Shown: positions 18,852 to 28,487, counted from the first letter of the stretch. The stretch is DNA of 52,362 nucleotides from Chlorogloeopsis fritschii PCC 6912 (GCF_000317285.1 NZ_AJLN01000083.1:1-52362); one strand, 5' to 3'. Numbers and translations are program-made. The notes: generated by a model not told the origin, from the letters alone.

Positions 18852-19515
18852 TTAGGAATCGTTGAGTAATTCCTGATAGTATTGTTCGGATTCCTTTGGT
18901 AAATATCTAGTCATTTGTATGGCTTGCTGACTCAACTTAAATGCTTTGGTAATATTAATTCGACTTAAAAAATCTAAATCATGAGAAATCACCCAAAGCG
19001 CACCTTGATATTCATTGATTCCTTCTACCACTTGCTCAACAGTTTCAATATCTAGGTTATTGGTTGGCTCATCAAGAATTAACAAGTCAATTTCCGAGAT
19101 GCTAATTATAGCTAATGCCAATCTTGCCAACTCACCTCCACTTAACACTGATGCAGATTTATTGACATCATCATATTTAAATAAGAAGTGTCCTAACTGC
19201 TGACGCAAAAGCTGGTAGTTAAGATTTGAGTTGGCAGCTTGCATATTTTCCAGAATTGTTTTTTCTCGATTTATTAGTGCATAGGTTTGATCCAAGTACA
19301 CGGCTTTCATGGTTGGAGATAGTAAAACCTCTCCTGACTCAAAAAATGCTTCTTCTGAAGAGTCTAGAATTGCCTTGGCTAGACTAGATTTGCCGGAACC
19401 ATTTGCACCTGCGATCGCCATCTTCAATGCTTAAATTAACTCCTTGAAATAAAGTTCTGCTTGCCTTGATTTCGTAGGCTAAATTCTCAGCTAATAATAT
19501 TGATTTTTTCGGCAT
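18852..19515 (-). pseudogene. ABC-F-type ATPase relic with frameshift at a HIP1 site
   Basis: The main open frame (18852-19427) encodes Walker A GANGSGKSS, the signature LSGGELARL, Walker B DLLILDEPTNNLD and the H-loop VISHD, typical of one ABC domain of an ABC-F protein. The missing domain start, beginning MPKKSILLAENLAYEI and ending SIEDGDR, lies just upstream (19515 to 19411) in a different frame. The break falls on GCGATCGC at 19411-19418. Restoring 11 bases (ATGGCGATCGC) would rejoin the frames as SIEDGDRMAIAGANG. ABC-F proteins normally carry two ABC domains; the other half is not found upstream, where a stop precedes the frame by about 18 codons. It is therefore both truncated and frameshifted. 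Confidence 0.8.
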
Positions 19516-20058
19516 TATCAAACCTCTATCACGTTCAATAGTGCCCACCTGTTTAGTTTGCCAAATGGTGGGTTAACTTGTATAGCCAAGCTGTTAGATA
19601 ATTGCGCTCTTAACCTGGAAATAAATTTCTGAACTGCAAAGCTAAAACCTAAAACCAATTAAAACTTGTTGAAAGTTGATCCAGTCTTGGAGCAACACAA
19701 CTTTAGCGTGTTTAAGGCATACTTTCGTTCAGGGCAGAATATACAAAAAAATGCCAAGCCGTATTCTTTTAAGAGCGACTTTATGTAGAGATGATTTGAG
19801 AGAAATTCTTTTTTCTTTAAAACATAGCTTCCTGACAACGAACTTGCCGTAGTTATCGTGCTTATTCTTCTTTGACACTTACTGCGTTTGCACAACGCTT
19901 TCTTGCTACTACTTCATTGTGGCTATGTCGCTTGAAATGAATTGAGATTTGATACTGTCTACAGTCTAGCAGAGAAACATCCCGCAAATGGATAAAAAAT
20001 TTAGCGATCGCCGATTTTCACAAAGCTTCAATTATAGTTGAAACTGCATCCTATAGAG
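19516..20058. other. Intergenic region upstream of the ABC-F relic
   Basis: The minus-strand frame of the relic stays open for about 17 codons beyond its first ATG and then meets a stop. Beyond that I cannot recognise the missing first ABC domain. A 78-codon minus-strand open frame at 19659-19895 shows no family features. No RNA or repeat is clear. Confidence 0.4.
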
Positions 20059-20658
20059 TTATTCTTCTTCCCCTACCTCAACTTTCACGCCTTCATAAAT
20101 ATCACTGAAGGGAATTTGAAAATCTATTGATTTGAGTGATAACAACGCATCTGCTGACTCTGCTGACTCATACTCTGTGAATATCCATTGAGATTCAGAA
20201 TTTTTAACAAACTGCTCAACCAGATATTCGTTTTGGTCAATCATAATATATTCTTTTAATGTCGGTATAGAGCGATAAAATCTAAATTTATTTGTTCTAT
20301 CATAATTTTCTGTTGATTTAGATAGTACTTCTCCAATCATTAAGGGATTTGTCACCGTGGTAGTGCCAGTAACCTCATATATCGGTTCTCCCTGAATAAC
20401 CATTACATCTGGATAGGTATAGATGCGATAACGCAGTATCCATAACCTTACATCACCCATGTAAATCTTGTAATTTTTACCCCTCATTGTAAATTTAAAA
20501 GTGGTACAAAAATTCAAGGCGATTTCGTTGTGATTAGTTGTACCTCCAGTCATGGGTACAATCTCTCCATCTCGATATTCATTTTTAAATTCAGATTTCT
20601 CCTCTAGCTGTAAATATTCTTCTGGAGTGTAGTATGTTTTTGGTGTTTGTGTTTGCAT
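20059..20658 (-). CDS. Uma2-family (DUF820) restriction-endonuclease-like protein
   Basis: The 199-residue protein has the typical Uma2 layout: YYTPEEYLQLEEKSEFKNEYRDGEIVPMTGGT near the N-terminus, then TYPDVMVIQGEP (putative nuclease-fold Asp), PLMIGEVLSKSTENYDRTNKFRFYRSIPTLKEYIMIDQ in the second half. These proteins adopt a PD-(D/E)XK-like fold and occur in tens of copies in cyanobacterial genomes; the biological role is unknown. In this copy the first Glu of the usual LEVLS motif is kept (GEVLS). It stands alone, 27 bp beyond the stop of the DHH-CBS-CCA gene. Confidence 0.9.
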   Translation of the reverse strand: MQTQTPKTYYTPEEYLQLEEKSEFKNEYRDGEIVPMTGGTTNHNEIALNFCTTFKFTMRGKNYKIYMGDVRLWILRYRIYTYPDVMVIQGEPIYEVTGTTTVTNPLMIGEVLSKSTENYDRTNKFRFYRSIPTLKEYIMIDQNEYLVEQFVKNSESQWIFTEYESAESADALLSLKSIDFQIPFSDIYEGVKVEVGEEE

Positions 20659-20684
20659 AGAAATTTCATCTTTTTAATTATCAA

Positions 20685-23405
20685 TTACTTGGGATAATGC
20701 TGTGCCAAAAAAATCTCAGCTTCTGCCCTATTTTTAATCTCTTCATCCAAGGTAGCTGCTAGTAAATCATCCAGCATTTGGCGATATTGCGGCCCCGGTT
20801 TGTAACCTAATTTCTTCAAGTCATTGCCATTAAGAATTGGCTGAACGTTAGCCCAAATAGTTAAGTAATGCCATATCTGCTGCCTGATGACTCGTGAACT
20901 GTGTAGGGCTATTAAAATCAACATCGGTAAGTCATACTGTCGTAGTAACTGCACCACTTGGCTGGGGCGCTGGCAGATAGGCAAAGATTCTCTCACCTCA
21001 GCTTGTGTCTGAGCTAAATTCTGCAAACGTTCGATGCTGTCTTCTTGCATTTGCAGATTTTTTGCCACTTTGGCACGATATTCTGGAGCTAAATGAGCAA
21101 CGATCGCTTCTAAGCGCATTTGCCAGTGAACAATTAAAGTCTGCTGGGGATCGAATCTTCGCAAACAGCGTTCTAACAACCGTAATAACCGCAACAAATC
21201 TTCATCTAGCTTCAAGGTGGGATGAATGCACTGTAATGCTCCCAAGTCTCCCAGAAGTTGTAACGCCCTTTTCCAATAAGGCGCTTCTAAAATATGCTTT
21301 AATTCTGCTTTCAGTCGTGTTTGCAGTGCAGGTGCGCGATTATTTTCTCTGGCAGTGCGATCGTAAACACCACTGTTAATGGCATAGCGAATATATTCTT
21401 CAGTTTGCGGTTCAATTTTAAATCCAAAGCGTACAGCAAAGCGTACACCACGATAAATGCGGGTGGGATCTTCAATAAAGCTATTGGCGTGTAAAACGCG
21501 AATTTGCTTTGCTTGTAAATCTAATAAACCACCAAAGAAATCAAGTAATTTACCAGCGTGAGGAGGTGTGAGTCGCAGTGCCAAGGCATTGATCGTAAAA
21601 TCCCGTCGATACAAATCTTGACGAATCGAACTGGCTTCGACTTCGGGATTGGCAGCTGGGTAAGGATAAAATTCGGTTCTGGCAGTGGCAATATCTACCC
21701 ACAGAGAATCTAATTCTGGATCTTTGTGCCACAGTAAGGCAGCTGTTTGAAAAGCACCGTGAATTTCTAACCGCGCTGCTGGGTAAATTTGTTGAAGTGC
21801 CTTTGCCAACTCCACCCCCGCACCAACATCCGCAGCTTTGTGGAAGCCATCGACTACTAAATCGATATCTTGAATCATTAAGGTGCCAGAAGCTTCTTTA
21901 GCTAGTAGTAAGTCGCGTACTGCTCCGCCTACCAAATACAAATGCCAACCCCGTTGTTTAGCTTGTACAGATGCTTTGGTAAGTAATTCCCAAAGTTTAG
22001 GATCGAGGCGATCGCGCAACTCTGCCAAGTTAGGAACCTCAACATCTTCTCCTTCTCTCCCTCTCTCCCTCTCTCCCTCTCTCCTCTTGTCTCCCTCTCT
22101 CTCCTGATGCAGTTCCCGCAACACATCAGTGCGGGTAACAATTCCTACCAATTGCCCATCATCTAACACAGGTAAGCGCCCGATATCATAAGTCACCATC
22201 AACGACTCAATTTCTGGGAGTGTGGTATCTGGAGTAATGGTTTTGGGATTGATTGTCATGTAGCCTTTGACAGGCGCGTGACTAAAACCGTGGTGCAAGG
22301 CAATGTCAATATCTCGACGAGAAATAATACCTAATAACTTTCCTTGGGCATCCACTACAGATAACCCTGAGTGCCCGTAGCGCAACAAAATTCGCTGTGC
22401 TTCCTCAATAGTTGTATCTGGGCGAATGGTACGAACTGGGGAAGACATTAAATCTCGTGCCGTTGGTGGATGGGGAACTTGAGCTTTTAAACCTTCTAGC
22501 AGTTGATTTAAAACTTCCTCGTAGTTCGCTCCCCTTAAATTTAAAGATGTGGCTTGAGAATGCCCCCCACCACCGAGTGGTTGAAATATTTTGTTGAGAT
22601 TGACATCGGGAATTTGCGATCGCCCAATGATAGTTAAACGCGAATCACCATCTCCTAAAGGATATTCATCAGCTAGCAATAAGGCATTAATTTCCGTTAG
22701 CTCCATCAACTCGGAAGCCAGACTTGATAGCCCCGGCACAAAAGCACTGGTTTGCAACCTTACCCAAGCTAATGTATATCCTCTTATACATAGATATTGT
22801 AAATTGTCAAGAGCTTCAGACAATAACTGCTGCAATTGGGGAGATAAGCCTGGTTCAACATACTCTGCTACTACCGATAAACTTGCTCCTTGCTGCATCA
22901 ACCAAGCCAAAGCCAGAGCATCTCGTGGTGTGGCATTGTCATAAGTGAGGGAACCAGTATCAACGTGGATACCTAAAGCCATCGCCGTTGCTTCTGCTGG
23001 AGAAAGAGAAGTGTGTTGTTTTTGCAATTCCTCAACAATCAGAGTTGTAATCGCTCCTACGGGCGAAATATGGACTTGTGTAGCGGGGATATCGCCATTT
23101 TGTTCGAGGTGATGATCGTAAACTACGATTTTCTTTAGGTGGGGTAAATCTATCCATTCAGCAGCTTTACCCAGGCGATCGCGGTGTTGCGTATCTACTA
23201 CAGTCAAAGAACGAATTTTTTTTGGATTTACCGAACGTCGTTCAATCAGCGCATACTCATCTCGATGCAATGCCAAAAAATCCCGTACAGGTGGGTGAGC
23301 ACCGCCAGTTAGCACTATCTTACTACCAGGTAGCAAGCGTGTTAATCCTATTGCCGCTCCCAGTGCGTCAAAATCAGCTGTCGTGTGGCACAAAATTAAA
23401 TCCAT
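20685..23405 (-). CDS. DHH phosphoesterase - CBS pair - CCA tRNA nucleotidyltransferase fusion
   Basis: This fusion of about 906 residues joins three modules. An N-terminal DHH/DHHA1 phosphoesterase ([29 protein letters not shown]) is followed by two CBS domains (about 315-430) and a class II poly(A) polymerase/CCA-adding head ([47 protein letters not shown]). This architecture is known in cyanobacteria, where the head domain adds CCA or A residues to tRNA 3' ends. Between CBS2 and the head lies a Glu/Arg-rich stretch ([16 protein letters not shown]) encoded by a GGGAGA-type repeat (about 22046-22110). The ATG at 23405 is preferred; one at 23411 derives from the ATGACTA repeat. Confidence 0.93.
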   Translation of the reverse strand: MDLILCHTTADFDALGAAIGLTRLLPGSKIVLTGGAHPPVRDFLALHRDEYALIERRSVNPKKIRSLTVVDTQHRDRLGKAAEWIDLPHLKKIVVYDHHLEQNGDIPATQVHISPVGAITTLIVEELQKQHTSLSPAEATAMALGIHVDTGSLTYDNATPRDALALAWLMQQGASLSVVAEYVEPGLSPQLQQLLSEALDNLQYLCIRGYTLAWVRLQTSAFVPGLSSLASELMELTEINALLLADEYPLGDGDSRLTIIGRSQIPDVNLNKIFQPLGGGGHSQATSLNLRGANYEEVLNQLLEGLKAQVPHPPTARDLMSSPVRTIRPDTTIEEAQRILLRYGHSGLSVVDAQGKLLGIISRRDIDIALHHGFSHAPVKGYMTINPKTITPDTTLPEIESLMVTYDIGRLPVLDDGQLVGIVTRTDVLRELHQEREGDKRREGERERGREGEDVEVPNLAELRDRLDPKLWELLTKASVQAKQRGWHLYLVGGAVRDLLLAKEASGTLMIQDIDLVVDGFHKAADVGAGVELAKALQQIYPAARLEIHGAFQTAALLWHKDPELDSLWVDIATARTEFYPYPAANPEVEASSIRQDLYRRDFTINALALRLTPPHAGKLLDFFGGLLDLQAKQIRVLHANSFIEDPTRIYRGVRFAVRFGFKIEPQTEEYIRYAINSGVYDRTARENNRAPALQTRLKAELKHILEAPYWKRALQLLGDLGALQCIHPTLKLDEDLLRLLRLLERCLRRFDPQQTLIVHWQMRLEAIVAHLAPEYRAKVAKNLQMQEDSIERLQNLAQTQAEVRESLPICQRPSQVVQLLRQYDLPMLILIALHSSRVIRQQIWHYLTIWANVQPILNGNDLKKLGYKPGPQYRQMLDDLLAATLDEEIKNRAEAEIFLAQHYPK

Positions 23406-23470
23406 AGTCATTAGTCATTAGTCATTAGTCATTAGTATTCAGATATAGGACACATGACTAATGACTAAAG
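23406..23470. repeat. TCATTAG/ATGACTA heptamer repeats
   Basis: Four heptamers of the ATGACTA family (read on the minus strand) precede the DHH-CBS-CCA gene, and one more pair occurs near 23453-23467. They supply an alternative start codon for the minus-strand gene, as at the anmK start. Confidence 0.7.
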
Positions 23471-23569
23471 TGTTGCAAATTCTGCTAGCTTAACAATAAG
23501 GAAAAACTATCTGTTTTGCCCTCTAAATATTCTACCTTTAGTATTTTCGCTGTCTTGGGAGAAGGGAAA

Positions 23570-23758
23570 ATGAGTATCATATTCCAATTTGCTTTGCTCG
23601 CTTTAGTCCTGTTGTCTTTTGTGATGGTAATTGGTGTTCCCGTTGCCTATGCCACCCCACAAAACTGGAATGACTCTAAAAGATTATTGTGGCTCGGTTC
23701 TGGAGCTTGGATTGCCCTAGTACTTGTAGTCGCGGCATTAAGCTTTTTCGTAGTTTAG
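23570..23758 (+). CDS. psbZ: Photosystem II protein PsbZ (Ycf9)
   Basis: PsbZ is a two-span subunit at the edge of the photosystem II core that stabilises antenna and supercomplex contacts. The 62-residue product has family length and motifs: [30 protein letters not shown] and [22 protein letters not shown]. The ATG at 23570 is preceded by GGGAGAAGGG; an in-frame upstream start at 23516 would add 18 residues not found in PsbZ. ribH follows on the same strand, an arrangement known from other cyanobacteria, although here 243 bp of repeats separate them. Confidence 0.97.
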   Translation: MSIIFQFALLALVLLSFVMVIGVPVAYATPQNWNDSKRLLWLGSGAWIALVLVVAALSFFVV

Positions 23759-24001
23759 ACAAAAACTGCTATCTAGAGCAGGTTAATAACATAGAAGAAC
23801 AGGGGCAAAGGAGCCAAGAAAGGACAGGGGGACACAAAGACAAGGGGAAGCGGGGATAAATAAATTCAAAGACTGAAAATATTTTGAATGCTTTGTCTCC
23901 CCATCTCCCTATCTTCCCATCTTCTAAATCTCCGCTGCTCCTGTTGTCTTTAGAAAAGAAATGTATATATTTGCAAGAGTATAGTTGATTTAGAGGCGGT
24001 C
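23759..24001. repeat. Purine-rich short repeats between psbZ and ribH
   Basis: AGGGGCAAAGGAGCC, GGACAGGGGGACACAAAGACAAGGGG and a complementary pyrimidine stretch (CTCCCCATCTCCCTATCTTCCC) fill the spacer and could pair as a long imperfect hairpin. No gene is visible. Confidence 0.55.
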
Positions 24002-24580
24002 ATGGCAGTTTTCGAGGGAACTTTTACGCAGACAGAGCCTTTGCGGTTTGCGCTGGTGATTGGTCGATTCAATGACTTAGTTACCACCAAGTTGTTAGAG
24101 GGTTGTCAAGATTGCTTGAAACGCCACGGCGTCGATGTCGATCCTCACGGCTCTCAAGTCGATTACATTTGGGTGCCAGGGAGTTTTGAAGTTCCAGTGG
24201 TAGCTCGTCAACTTGCACTTTCTGGTCGCTACGATGCCATAATTTGCCTGGGTGCTGTAATTAGGGGACAAACGCCTCATTTTGATTATGTTTCATCTGA
24301 GGTAGCAAAAGGTATTGCTGCTGCTTCCTTTCAAACTGGTGTACCCGTGATTTTTGGCATTTTAACCACCGACAGTATGCAGCAAGCTCTAGAACGAGCC
24401 GGTATTAAAAGTAATCATGGTTGGGATTACGCCATGAATGCTCTGGAAATGGGTAGCCTGATGCGGAAATTGCGCTCTAACCTTAATCAGCCCTATTCTG
24501 GTGATTCGCAATCGTTACCACCTTCACTCAAAAGTGCCAGCGTAGGCGATTTCTCGACGGCTGGAGAAGAACTAGCTTAA
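24002..24580 (+). CDS. ribH: 6,7-dimethyl-8-ribityllumazine synthase
   Basis: RibH condenses 5-amino-6-ribitylamino-uracil with 3,4-dihydroxy-2-butanone 4-phosphate, the penultimate step of riboflavin synthesis. Motifs are [42 protein letters not shown] with the catalytic His, and [16 protein letters not shown]. The first 160 residues match the family. The C-terminal tail of about 30 residues ([20 protein letters not shown]) is an extension rich in Ser/Pro, common in cyanobacterial copies. Confidence 0.96.
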   Translation: MAVFEGTFTQTEPLRFALVIGRFNDLVTTKLLEGCQDCLKRHGVDVDPHGSQVDYIWVPGSFEVPVVARQLALSGRYDAIICLGAVIRGQTPHFDYVSSEVAKGIAAASFQTGVPVIFGILTTDSMQQALERAGIKSNHGWDYAMNALEMGSLMRKLRSNLNQPYSGDSQSLPPSLKSASVGDFSTAGEELA

Positions 24581-24774
24581 GGGGCTAGGGACTAGGGACT
24601 AGGGACTAGGGACTAGGAAGAAGCAGAGGGGCTGAGGGGTAAGAACGTCAATTACAATTCTCGTGTCCCCTATCACCTGTTCCCTGTTCCCTGTCCCCTG
24701 TTCCCTGTCACCTGTTCCCTGTCCCCTGTCCCCTGTCCCCTATCCCCCTTCTCCTCAAAATTTATTACTACCCC
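24581..24774. repeat. Heptamer arrays GGGACTA and CTGTCCC/CTGTTCC
   Basis: Five GGGACTA-type units (about 24582-24617) are followed by about twelve pyrimidine heptamers CTGTTCC, CTGTCCC and CTGTCAC (about 24663-24750). These are the short tandemly repeated repetitive sequences (STRR) known from heterocystous cyanobacteria. They separate ribH from tRNA-Gly. Confidence 0.8.
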
Positions 24775-24803
24775 TTGACAACCAGCGATTATTCTGACAT
24801 ATT
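24775..24803 (+). promoter_or_regulatory. Likely promoter of tRNA-Gly
   Basis: A perfect -35 TTGACA (24775-24780) stands 17 bp before CATATT (24798-24803), which matches four of six -10 bases. Initiation near 24810 would precede the mature tRNA 5' end by about 12 nt. Confidence 0.6.
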
Positions 24804-24821
24804 TGTATATATGTGGCGTTT

Positions 24822-24893
24822 GCGGGTATAGCTCAGTGGTAGAGCGTCACCTTGCCAAGGTGAATGTCGCGCGTTCGAATCGCGTTACCCGCT
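24822..24893 (+). tRNA. tRNA-Gly(GCC)
   Basis: The 72-nt sequence folds as a cloverleaf. The acceptor arms GCGGGTA and TACCCGC pair fully, with T as discriminator. The D-arm contains GCTCAGTGGTAGAGC, the anticodon stem is TCACC/GGTGA with loop TTGCCAA (anticodon GCC), and the T-arm has GCGCGTTCGAATCGCG around the conserved TTCGAAT. The CCA end is not encoded and must be added, which the CCA-type enzyme 1.4 kb upstream could do. Confidence 0.97.
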
Positions 24894-25325
24894 TTTAAAA
24901 TTAAAACTATAATATAGTTAAATTTACTTGTATAGAAGCTTGGTTGTTGGATTTAGAACATCTGAGTTTGCTTTTTATAAGGTCGATCTGCTCCAATTTT
25001 TTAATTCTCAGGCTAAAGTTAAAAATCTAAAAGTCTTTCTTTTTTGAAGAAAAAGGGCAATTTTGCAAAGTGTCGAAAGAAGAGAAAAATTCTTTAGATG
25101 CCGTAAACAAGATTTATGTAGGATTGGCTACATGAACAGATTCTCAGGTGCAGATTCTATTCGATGCTGAATTGAGCCAAAATATATCTGTGGTGAACAG
25201 ACACACAAACTGACTGAAATTGCTATAAAAAGAGTGCATAGGAGAGTAACTAGCCCCAAAAACCTTAACAAGGGGATAGTATTTTCCCTGCTTTTTATAA
25301 ACACGCTCAAGTTATAAGACCGCTT
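24894..25325. other. AT-rich spacer after tRNA-Gly
   Basis: No gene or clear repeat is visible. A CCCC...GGGG pair near 25253-25276 could form a small hairpin before the following GTG start. The promoter of the zinc-ribbon gene must lie here but no consensus stands out. Confidence 0.4.
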
Positions 25326-25733
25326 GTGCAATCCCAAAAACCAGAAAAACTTGATTTCAATAGCGAATACCCCTGTCCCTGTCGTCGCCGGGGACGGTTA
25401 GTTCCGATTACCCTGACAGAAGCATTTGGATGCGATCGCTGTCAGCAAATCTTTGTAGTAGAAGATAATGGTTATGTGCTGGAGCAGCTTTCTACGACCT
25501 ATCCTTACAAACGCGCTTGGCGCTGGAATGGTTCTAGCTGGCAGGTTGTTCATCCTCGTTTAGGAGAAAGCTATCTACCAGTAGCGCTTGGTATTATTTT
25601 CGTGTTAGTGATTATATGGTTGCCACTAGCACTGCGATTGGCAAGTGGATCGAGCATCATAGCTTGGGCAATGGTAGCGGTGCTGCTGGCGATTCTACCC
25701 GCACTAATGGTCTGGCTTACCTACAGACGTTAA
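25326..25733 (+). CDS. Small membrane protein with N-terminal zinc ribbon, 135 aa
   Basis: I recognise no named family. Two Cys pairs, CPC near residue 17 and CDRC near residue 36, suggest a zinc ribbon. Two hydrophobic segments follow (about 82-103 and 109-130), so the protein is likely anchored with the ribbon in the cytoplasm. The start is a GTG with no good ATG nearby. The stop is 4 bp before the ATG of the proA-like gene, so the two are probably one transcript with coupled translation. Confidence 0.8.
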   Translation: MQSQKPEKLDFNSEYPCPCRRRGRLVPITLTEAFGCDRCQQIFVVEDNGYVLEQLSTTYPYKRAWRWNGSSWQVVHPRLGESYLPVALGIIFVLVIIWLPLALRLASGSSIIAWAMVAVLLAILPALMVWLTYRR

Positions 25734-25737
25734 CTCA

Positions 25738-27003
25738 ATGATAGTGGATGTTTTAGATGATAACCTCGAACCTATTGCCAGCGCTAGACGTGCATATGGC
25801 GCTTCCTTCAAGCTGGGAATTACCAAAGGAGCAGATCGCAGTCGTGCTGTATTGGCAATGGCAGAGGCATTAAGGCAGTCTTTTGACGATATTCTGGAAG
25901 CCAATACCTTGGATTTAGAAGCCAGCAGGGAAATGGCTGTACCGGATTTAATTTTGGATTGGCTGAAGCTAACGCCAAAACGACTAGAAGCGGCTGTAGA
26001 AACTTTGCAAAGGTTAGGGGAGTTATCAGATCCGCTGCGACGGGTACGGAGTGCTGATTACCAACTCGAAGACTCTCAAACTTATACACAGTTAATGCCT
26101 TTGGGAGTGATTGCCTTTATTTATGAAGCCTTTCCAGAATTAGCTGCGATCGCGGCTGGTTTGTGTATCAAAACTGGCAACTCTTTGATTCTCAAAGGCA
26201 GCACCGAAGCTAGTCACTCTAACGAGGCGATCGCCAATGCTCTACAAAATGGGATTATTGATGCAGGGCTGCCCTCTGGCTGTATAGAACTAATCAAAGC
26301 AGAACATGGTGCTTCCATCCGCGATTTAGTTACCCAAGATCAGTACCTGAATTTAGTTATTCCCTACGGACGTTCTAGCTTAATTCAGCAGGTTGTGCGA
26401 CAGTCTACAGCGCCAGTTTTAAAGTCAGCGATGGGTAACTGTTATCTTTATTGGTCGTTGAGTGGCAGTTTGGAAATGGTACGCTGGATGATCGTTGATA
26501 GCCACTGTAGCGAACCAGATCCTGTCAACGCAATTGAAAAAGTACTAATTCATCGCCAAGCGATGCCATCATCCTTAATTACCTTGTGGAATAGCTTGCA
26601 GGAAAAAGGCTTTGAAATCAAAGCAGATGCAGAACTAGTAGAAGCTTTTCCGCAACTGCAGTTAGCCAAGGATGGAGAATGGGGAAGCGCTTATTTAAAC
26701 AACACAGTAGCTTTCAAACTTGTAGATAGCTTAGAAGCAGCGATCGCCTGGATTAACCATTACAGTAGCGGTCATGCCGACTGTATTGTCACAGAATCTT
26801 ACCAGGAAAGCCGACAATTTGCCTTGGGAGTTAACAGCGCCTCAAGCTACATTAATGCTTCCCCGCGCTTTAATCGCAACCCAGCGCGGGGAGATGGGGT
26901 ATTTCTAGGTATGTCTAACCAAAGAGGTCATCGGCGCGGTTTAATTAGCTTAGAAAGTCTAACTACTGTTAAGCACATTGTACAAGGCAATGGCAGGTTT
27001 TAA
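25738..27003 (+). CDS. proA: Divergent gamma-glutamyl phosphate reductase (ProA) paralogue
   Basis: The 421-residue protein follows the ProA fold from end to end: GVIAFIYEAFPELAAIAAGLCIKTGNSLILKGSTEA, LVIPYGRSSLI, and YINASPRF. ProA reduces gamma-glutamyl phosphate to glutamate semialdehyde in proline synthesis. Aligned by eye with E. coli ProA, the catalytic Cys in PSTCNTVETLLV is Val263 here (PDPVNAIEKVLI). The C-terminal GAEVAVSTQ segment is replaced by LGMSNQRGHRR. A Cys six residues earlier (C257) might stand in. Cyanobacteria often have two ProA-like genes; this may be the non-canonical one, with altered or lost activity. Confidence 0.85.
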   Translation: MIVDVLDDNLEPIASARRAYGASFKLGITKGADRSRAVLAMAEALRQSFDDILEANTLDLEASREMAVPDLILDWLKLTPKRLEAAVETLQRLGELSDPLRRVRSADYQLEDSQTYTQLMPLGVIAFIYEAFPELAAIAAGLCIKTGNSLILKGSTEASHSNEAIANALQNGIIDAGLPSGCIELIKAEHGASIRDLVTQDQYLNLVIPYGRSSLIQQVVRQSTAPVLKSAMGNCYLYWSLSGSLEMVRWMIVDSHCSEPDPVNAIEKVLIHRQAMPSSLITLWNSLQEKGFEIKADAELVEAFPQLQLAKDGEWGSAYLNNTVAFKLVDSLEAAIAWINHYSSGHADCIVTESYQESRQFALGVNSASSYINASPRFNRNPARGDGVFLGMSNQRGHRRGLISLESLTTVKHIVQGNGRF

Positions 27004-27233
27004 TTATTTCAACAGTTAGCGGCAAGGAGTCCCCTAGCAAATGTTCTGATTGGTAGGCTCTGGAATGCCGCTCCCCGTATTGGGTACTCGGTACTGGGGA
27101 TTGGGGATTGGGTACTGGTGATTGGGTATTGGGGATTAGGTACTAGGATTTCTTAATTCCTAATCCCTAGTCCCTAGTCCCTAGTCCCTAATCCCTAGTC
27201 CCTAGTCCCTAATCCCTAGTCCCTAGTCCCTAG
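27004..27233. repeat. GGGGATT/GGGTACT and CCCTAGT heptamer arrays
   Basis: About ten purine-type heptamers (GGGGATT, GGGTACT, GGTGATT; about 27081-27148) are followed by about ten CCCTAGT/CCCTAAT heptamers (about 27162-27234). The two arrays are roughly complementary and could form a long hairpin between the convergent proA-like and desB genes. Confidence 0.8.
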
Positions 27234-28301
27234 TCACTTTCTGGGGCTGGTGTAGTAAACTTTTCTGCCGGTATCCGGTACAAAATGACAACTTGTACAA
27301 GAACGCCATAAAGAACGCAAAATTGGTTCTTCAGATTTACGGAAGTAATCACCTAAAACAGGTTTAATTGCCTCAGTTGCCTGCTGCAAATTGTAGTGAG
27401 GGATATTCAGGAAAATATGGTGGGCAACATGAGTACCAATATTGTGATGGATGTGATTGATAAAACCGTAATCCCGATCAACAGTTGAAAGAGCACCTTT
27501 GAGAAAATACCAATCGTTGCCGCGATACCAAGGAATATCAGGCTCAGTATGGTGCAAAAATGTGACTAAATCAAGCCAAATTATAAATACGATATATGGC
27601 CCAACATAGTATTTCAGCAACCACATCCAACCCCATTCATAGGTGAGAAACCCTAGCAAAGCGATCATCAAAGTCCAGAGTGTAGTGCTGGTAATAACAT
27701 CCCATTTTTCTGAAGGTTTAAAAAGTGGGCTGCTAGGTAAAAAGTGCGATCCTGACTTGTTAGGAGAACGCTTGAACAAATACACTGGATAAGCTAACAA
27801 AAACAAATAATAACGCCCGATTTTTTGCACCAAAGGCATCGTCTTGTACTGCGATTCCGTCACGGGATACCAGCTTTCATCATCATCGATGTTACCAGTA
27901 TTTTTGTGATGGGTTCTGTGGCTAATTCGCCAGCCGTGATAAGGAACGAGCAGTGGCGTGTGGGATAAATGTCCAATCAAATCATTGAGCCATTTATGTT
28001 TAGAAAAAGATTGATGTCCGCAGTCATGCCCTACCACGAACAAAGCCCAAAACATCGTTCCTTGCATTACCCAAAAAATCGGCATGAAAAACCAAGAATC
28101 CAAGTAATGAGCGATCGCATACAGCAGGCTTATGCACAAAACGTCGCGAAAAAAATAATATAAAGATTTTCCCGTATGAGGACGAAAGCATTCCGCTGGA
28201 ATTGCAGTTTTCAAATCACCAAGAGAAAACGGTAACGTGGTTGCTTCATAGGCTGATTCACAGCTAGAAGAATTGTTTAACTGAGTAACTTTGGATTGCA
28301 C
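27234..28301 (-). CDS. desB: Acyl-lipid omega-3 (delta-15) fatty acid desaturase DesB
   Basis: DesB introduces the omega-3 double bond into membrane-lipid-bound linoleate, using ferredoxin and O2, and is typically cold-induced. The 355-residue product has the three His boxes HDCGH, HRTHH and HVAHH, plus HIHHNIGTHVAHH near residue 284 characteristic of the omega-3 group. Four membrane segments are visible. It is the last gene of desC-desA-desB on the minus strand. The 186-bp spacer behind desA contains a terminator, so desB probably has its own promoter. Confidence 0.95.
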   Translation of the reverse strand: MQSKVTQLNNSSSCESAYEATTLPFSLGDLKTAIPAECFRPHTGKSLYYFFRDVLCISLLYAIAHYLDSWFFMPIFWVMQGTMFWALFVVGHDCGHQSFSKHKWLNDLIGHLSHTPLLVPYHGWRISHRTHHKNTGNIDDDESWYPVTESQYKTMPLVQKIGRYYLFLLAYPVYLFKRSPNKSGSHFLPSSPLFKPSEKWDVITSTTLWTLMIALLGFLTYEWGWMWLLKYYVGPYIVFIIWLDLVTFLHHTEPDIPWYRGNDWYFLKGALSTVDRDYGFINHIHHNIGTHVAHHIFLNIPHYNLQQATEAIKPVLGDYFRKSEEPILRSLWRSCTSCHFVPDTGRKVYYTSPRK

Positions 28302-28384
28302 TGTCTTTTGTTGTTGGATATAAATCGGACGTAATTTTTAGAGGTATTGTCGTTTTAAATCTGCAATACCCAAGAGACTAAAAA

Positions 28385-28422
28385 CTGGCAATTCTCCACC
28401 CATTTAAATAGTGAATTGCCAG
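28385..28422 (-). terminator. Rho-independent terminator of desA
   Basis: On the minus strand a perfect 10-bp stem CTGGCAATTC/GAATTGCCAG with an 18-nt loop is followed by TTTTTAG. It lies 66 bp beyond the desA stop. Confidence 0.8.
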
Positions 28423-28487
28423 CATCGGTTAGATTAACACAACTATCAACGCTTGCTTGGCTTTAAACGCAGAGCTTATGCTTTAGA

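Noticed and set aside
19659-19895. Minus-strand 78-codon frame as the lost half of the ABC-F protein
   Set aside because: Its translation has no Walker, signature or linker motif, so I could not link it to the relic.
24581-24774. CRISPR array
   Set aside because: The units are 7 nt and continuous, without spacers; these are STRR heptamers.
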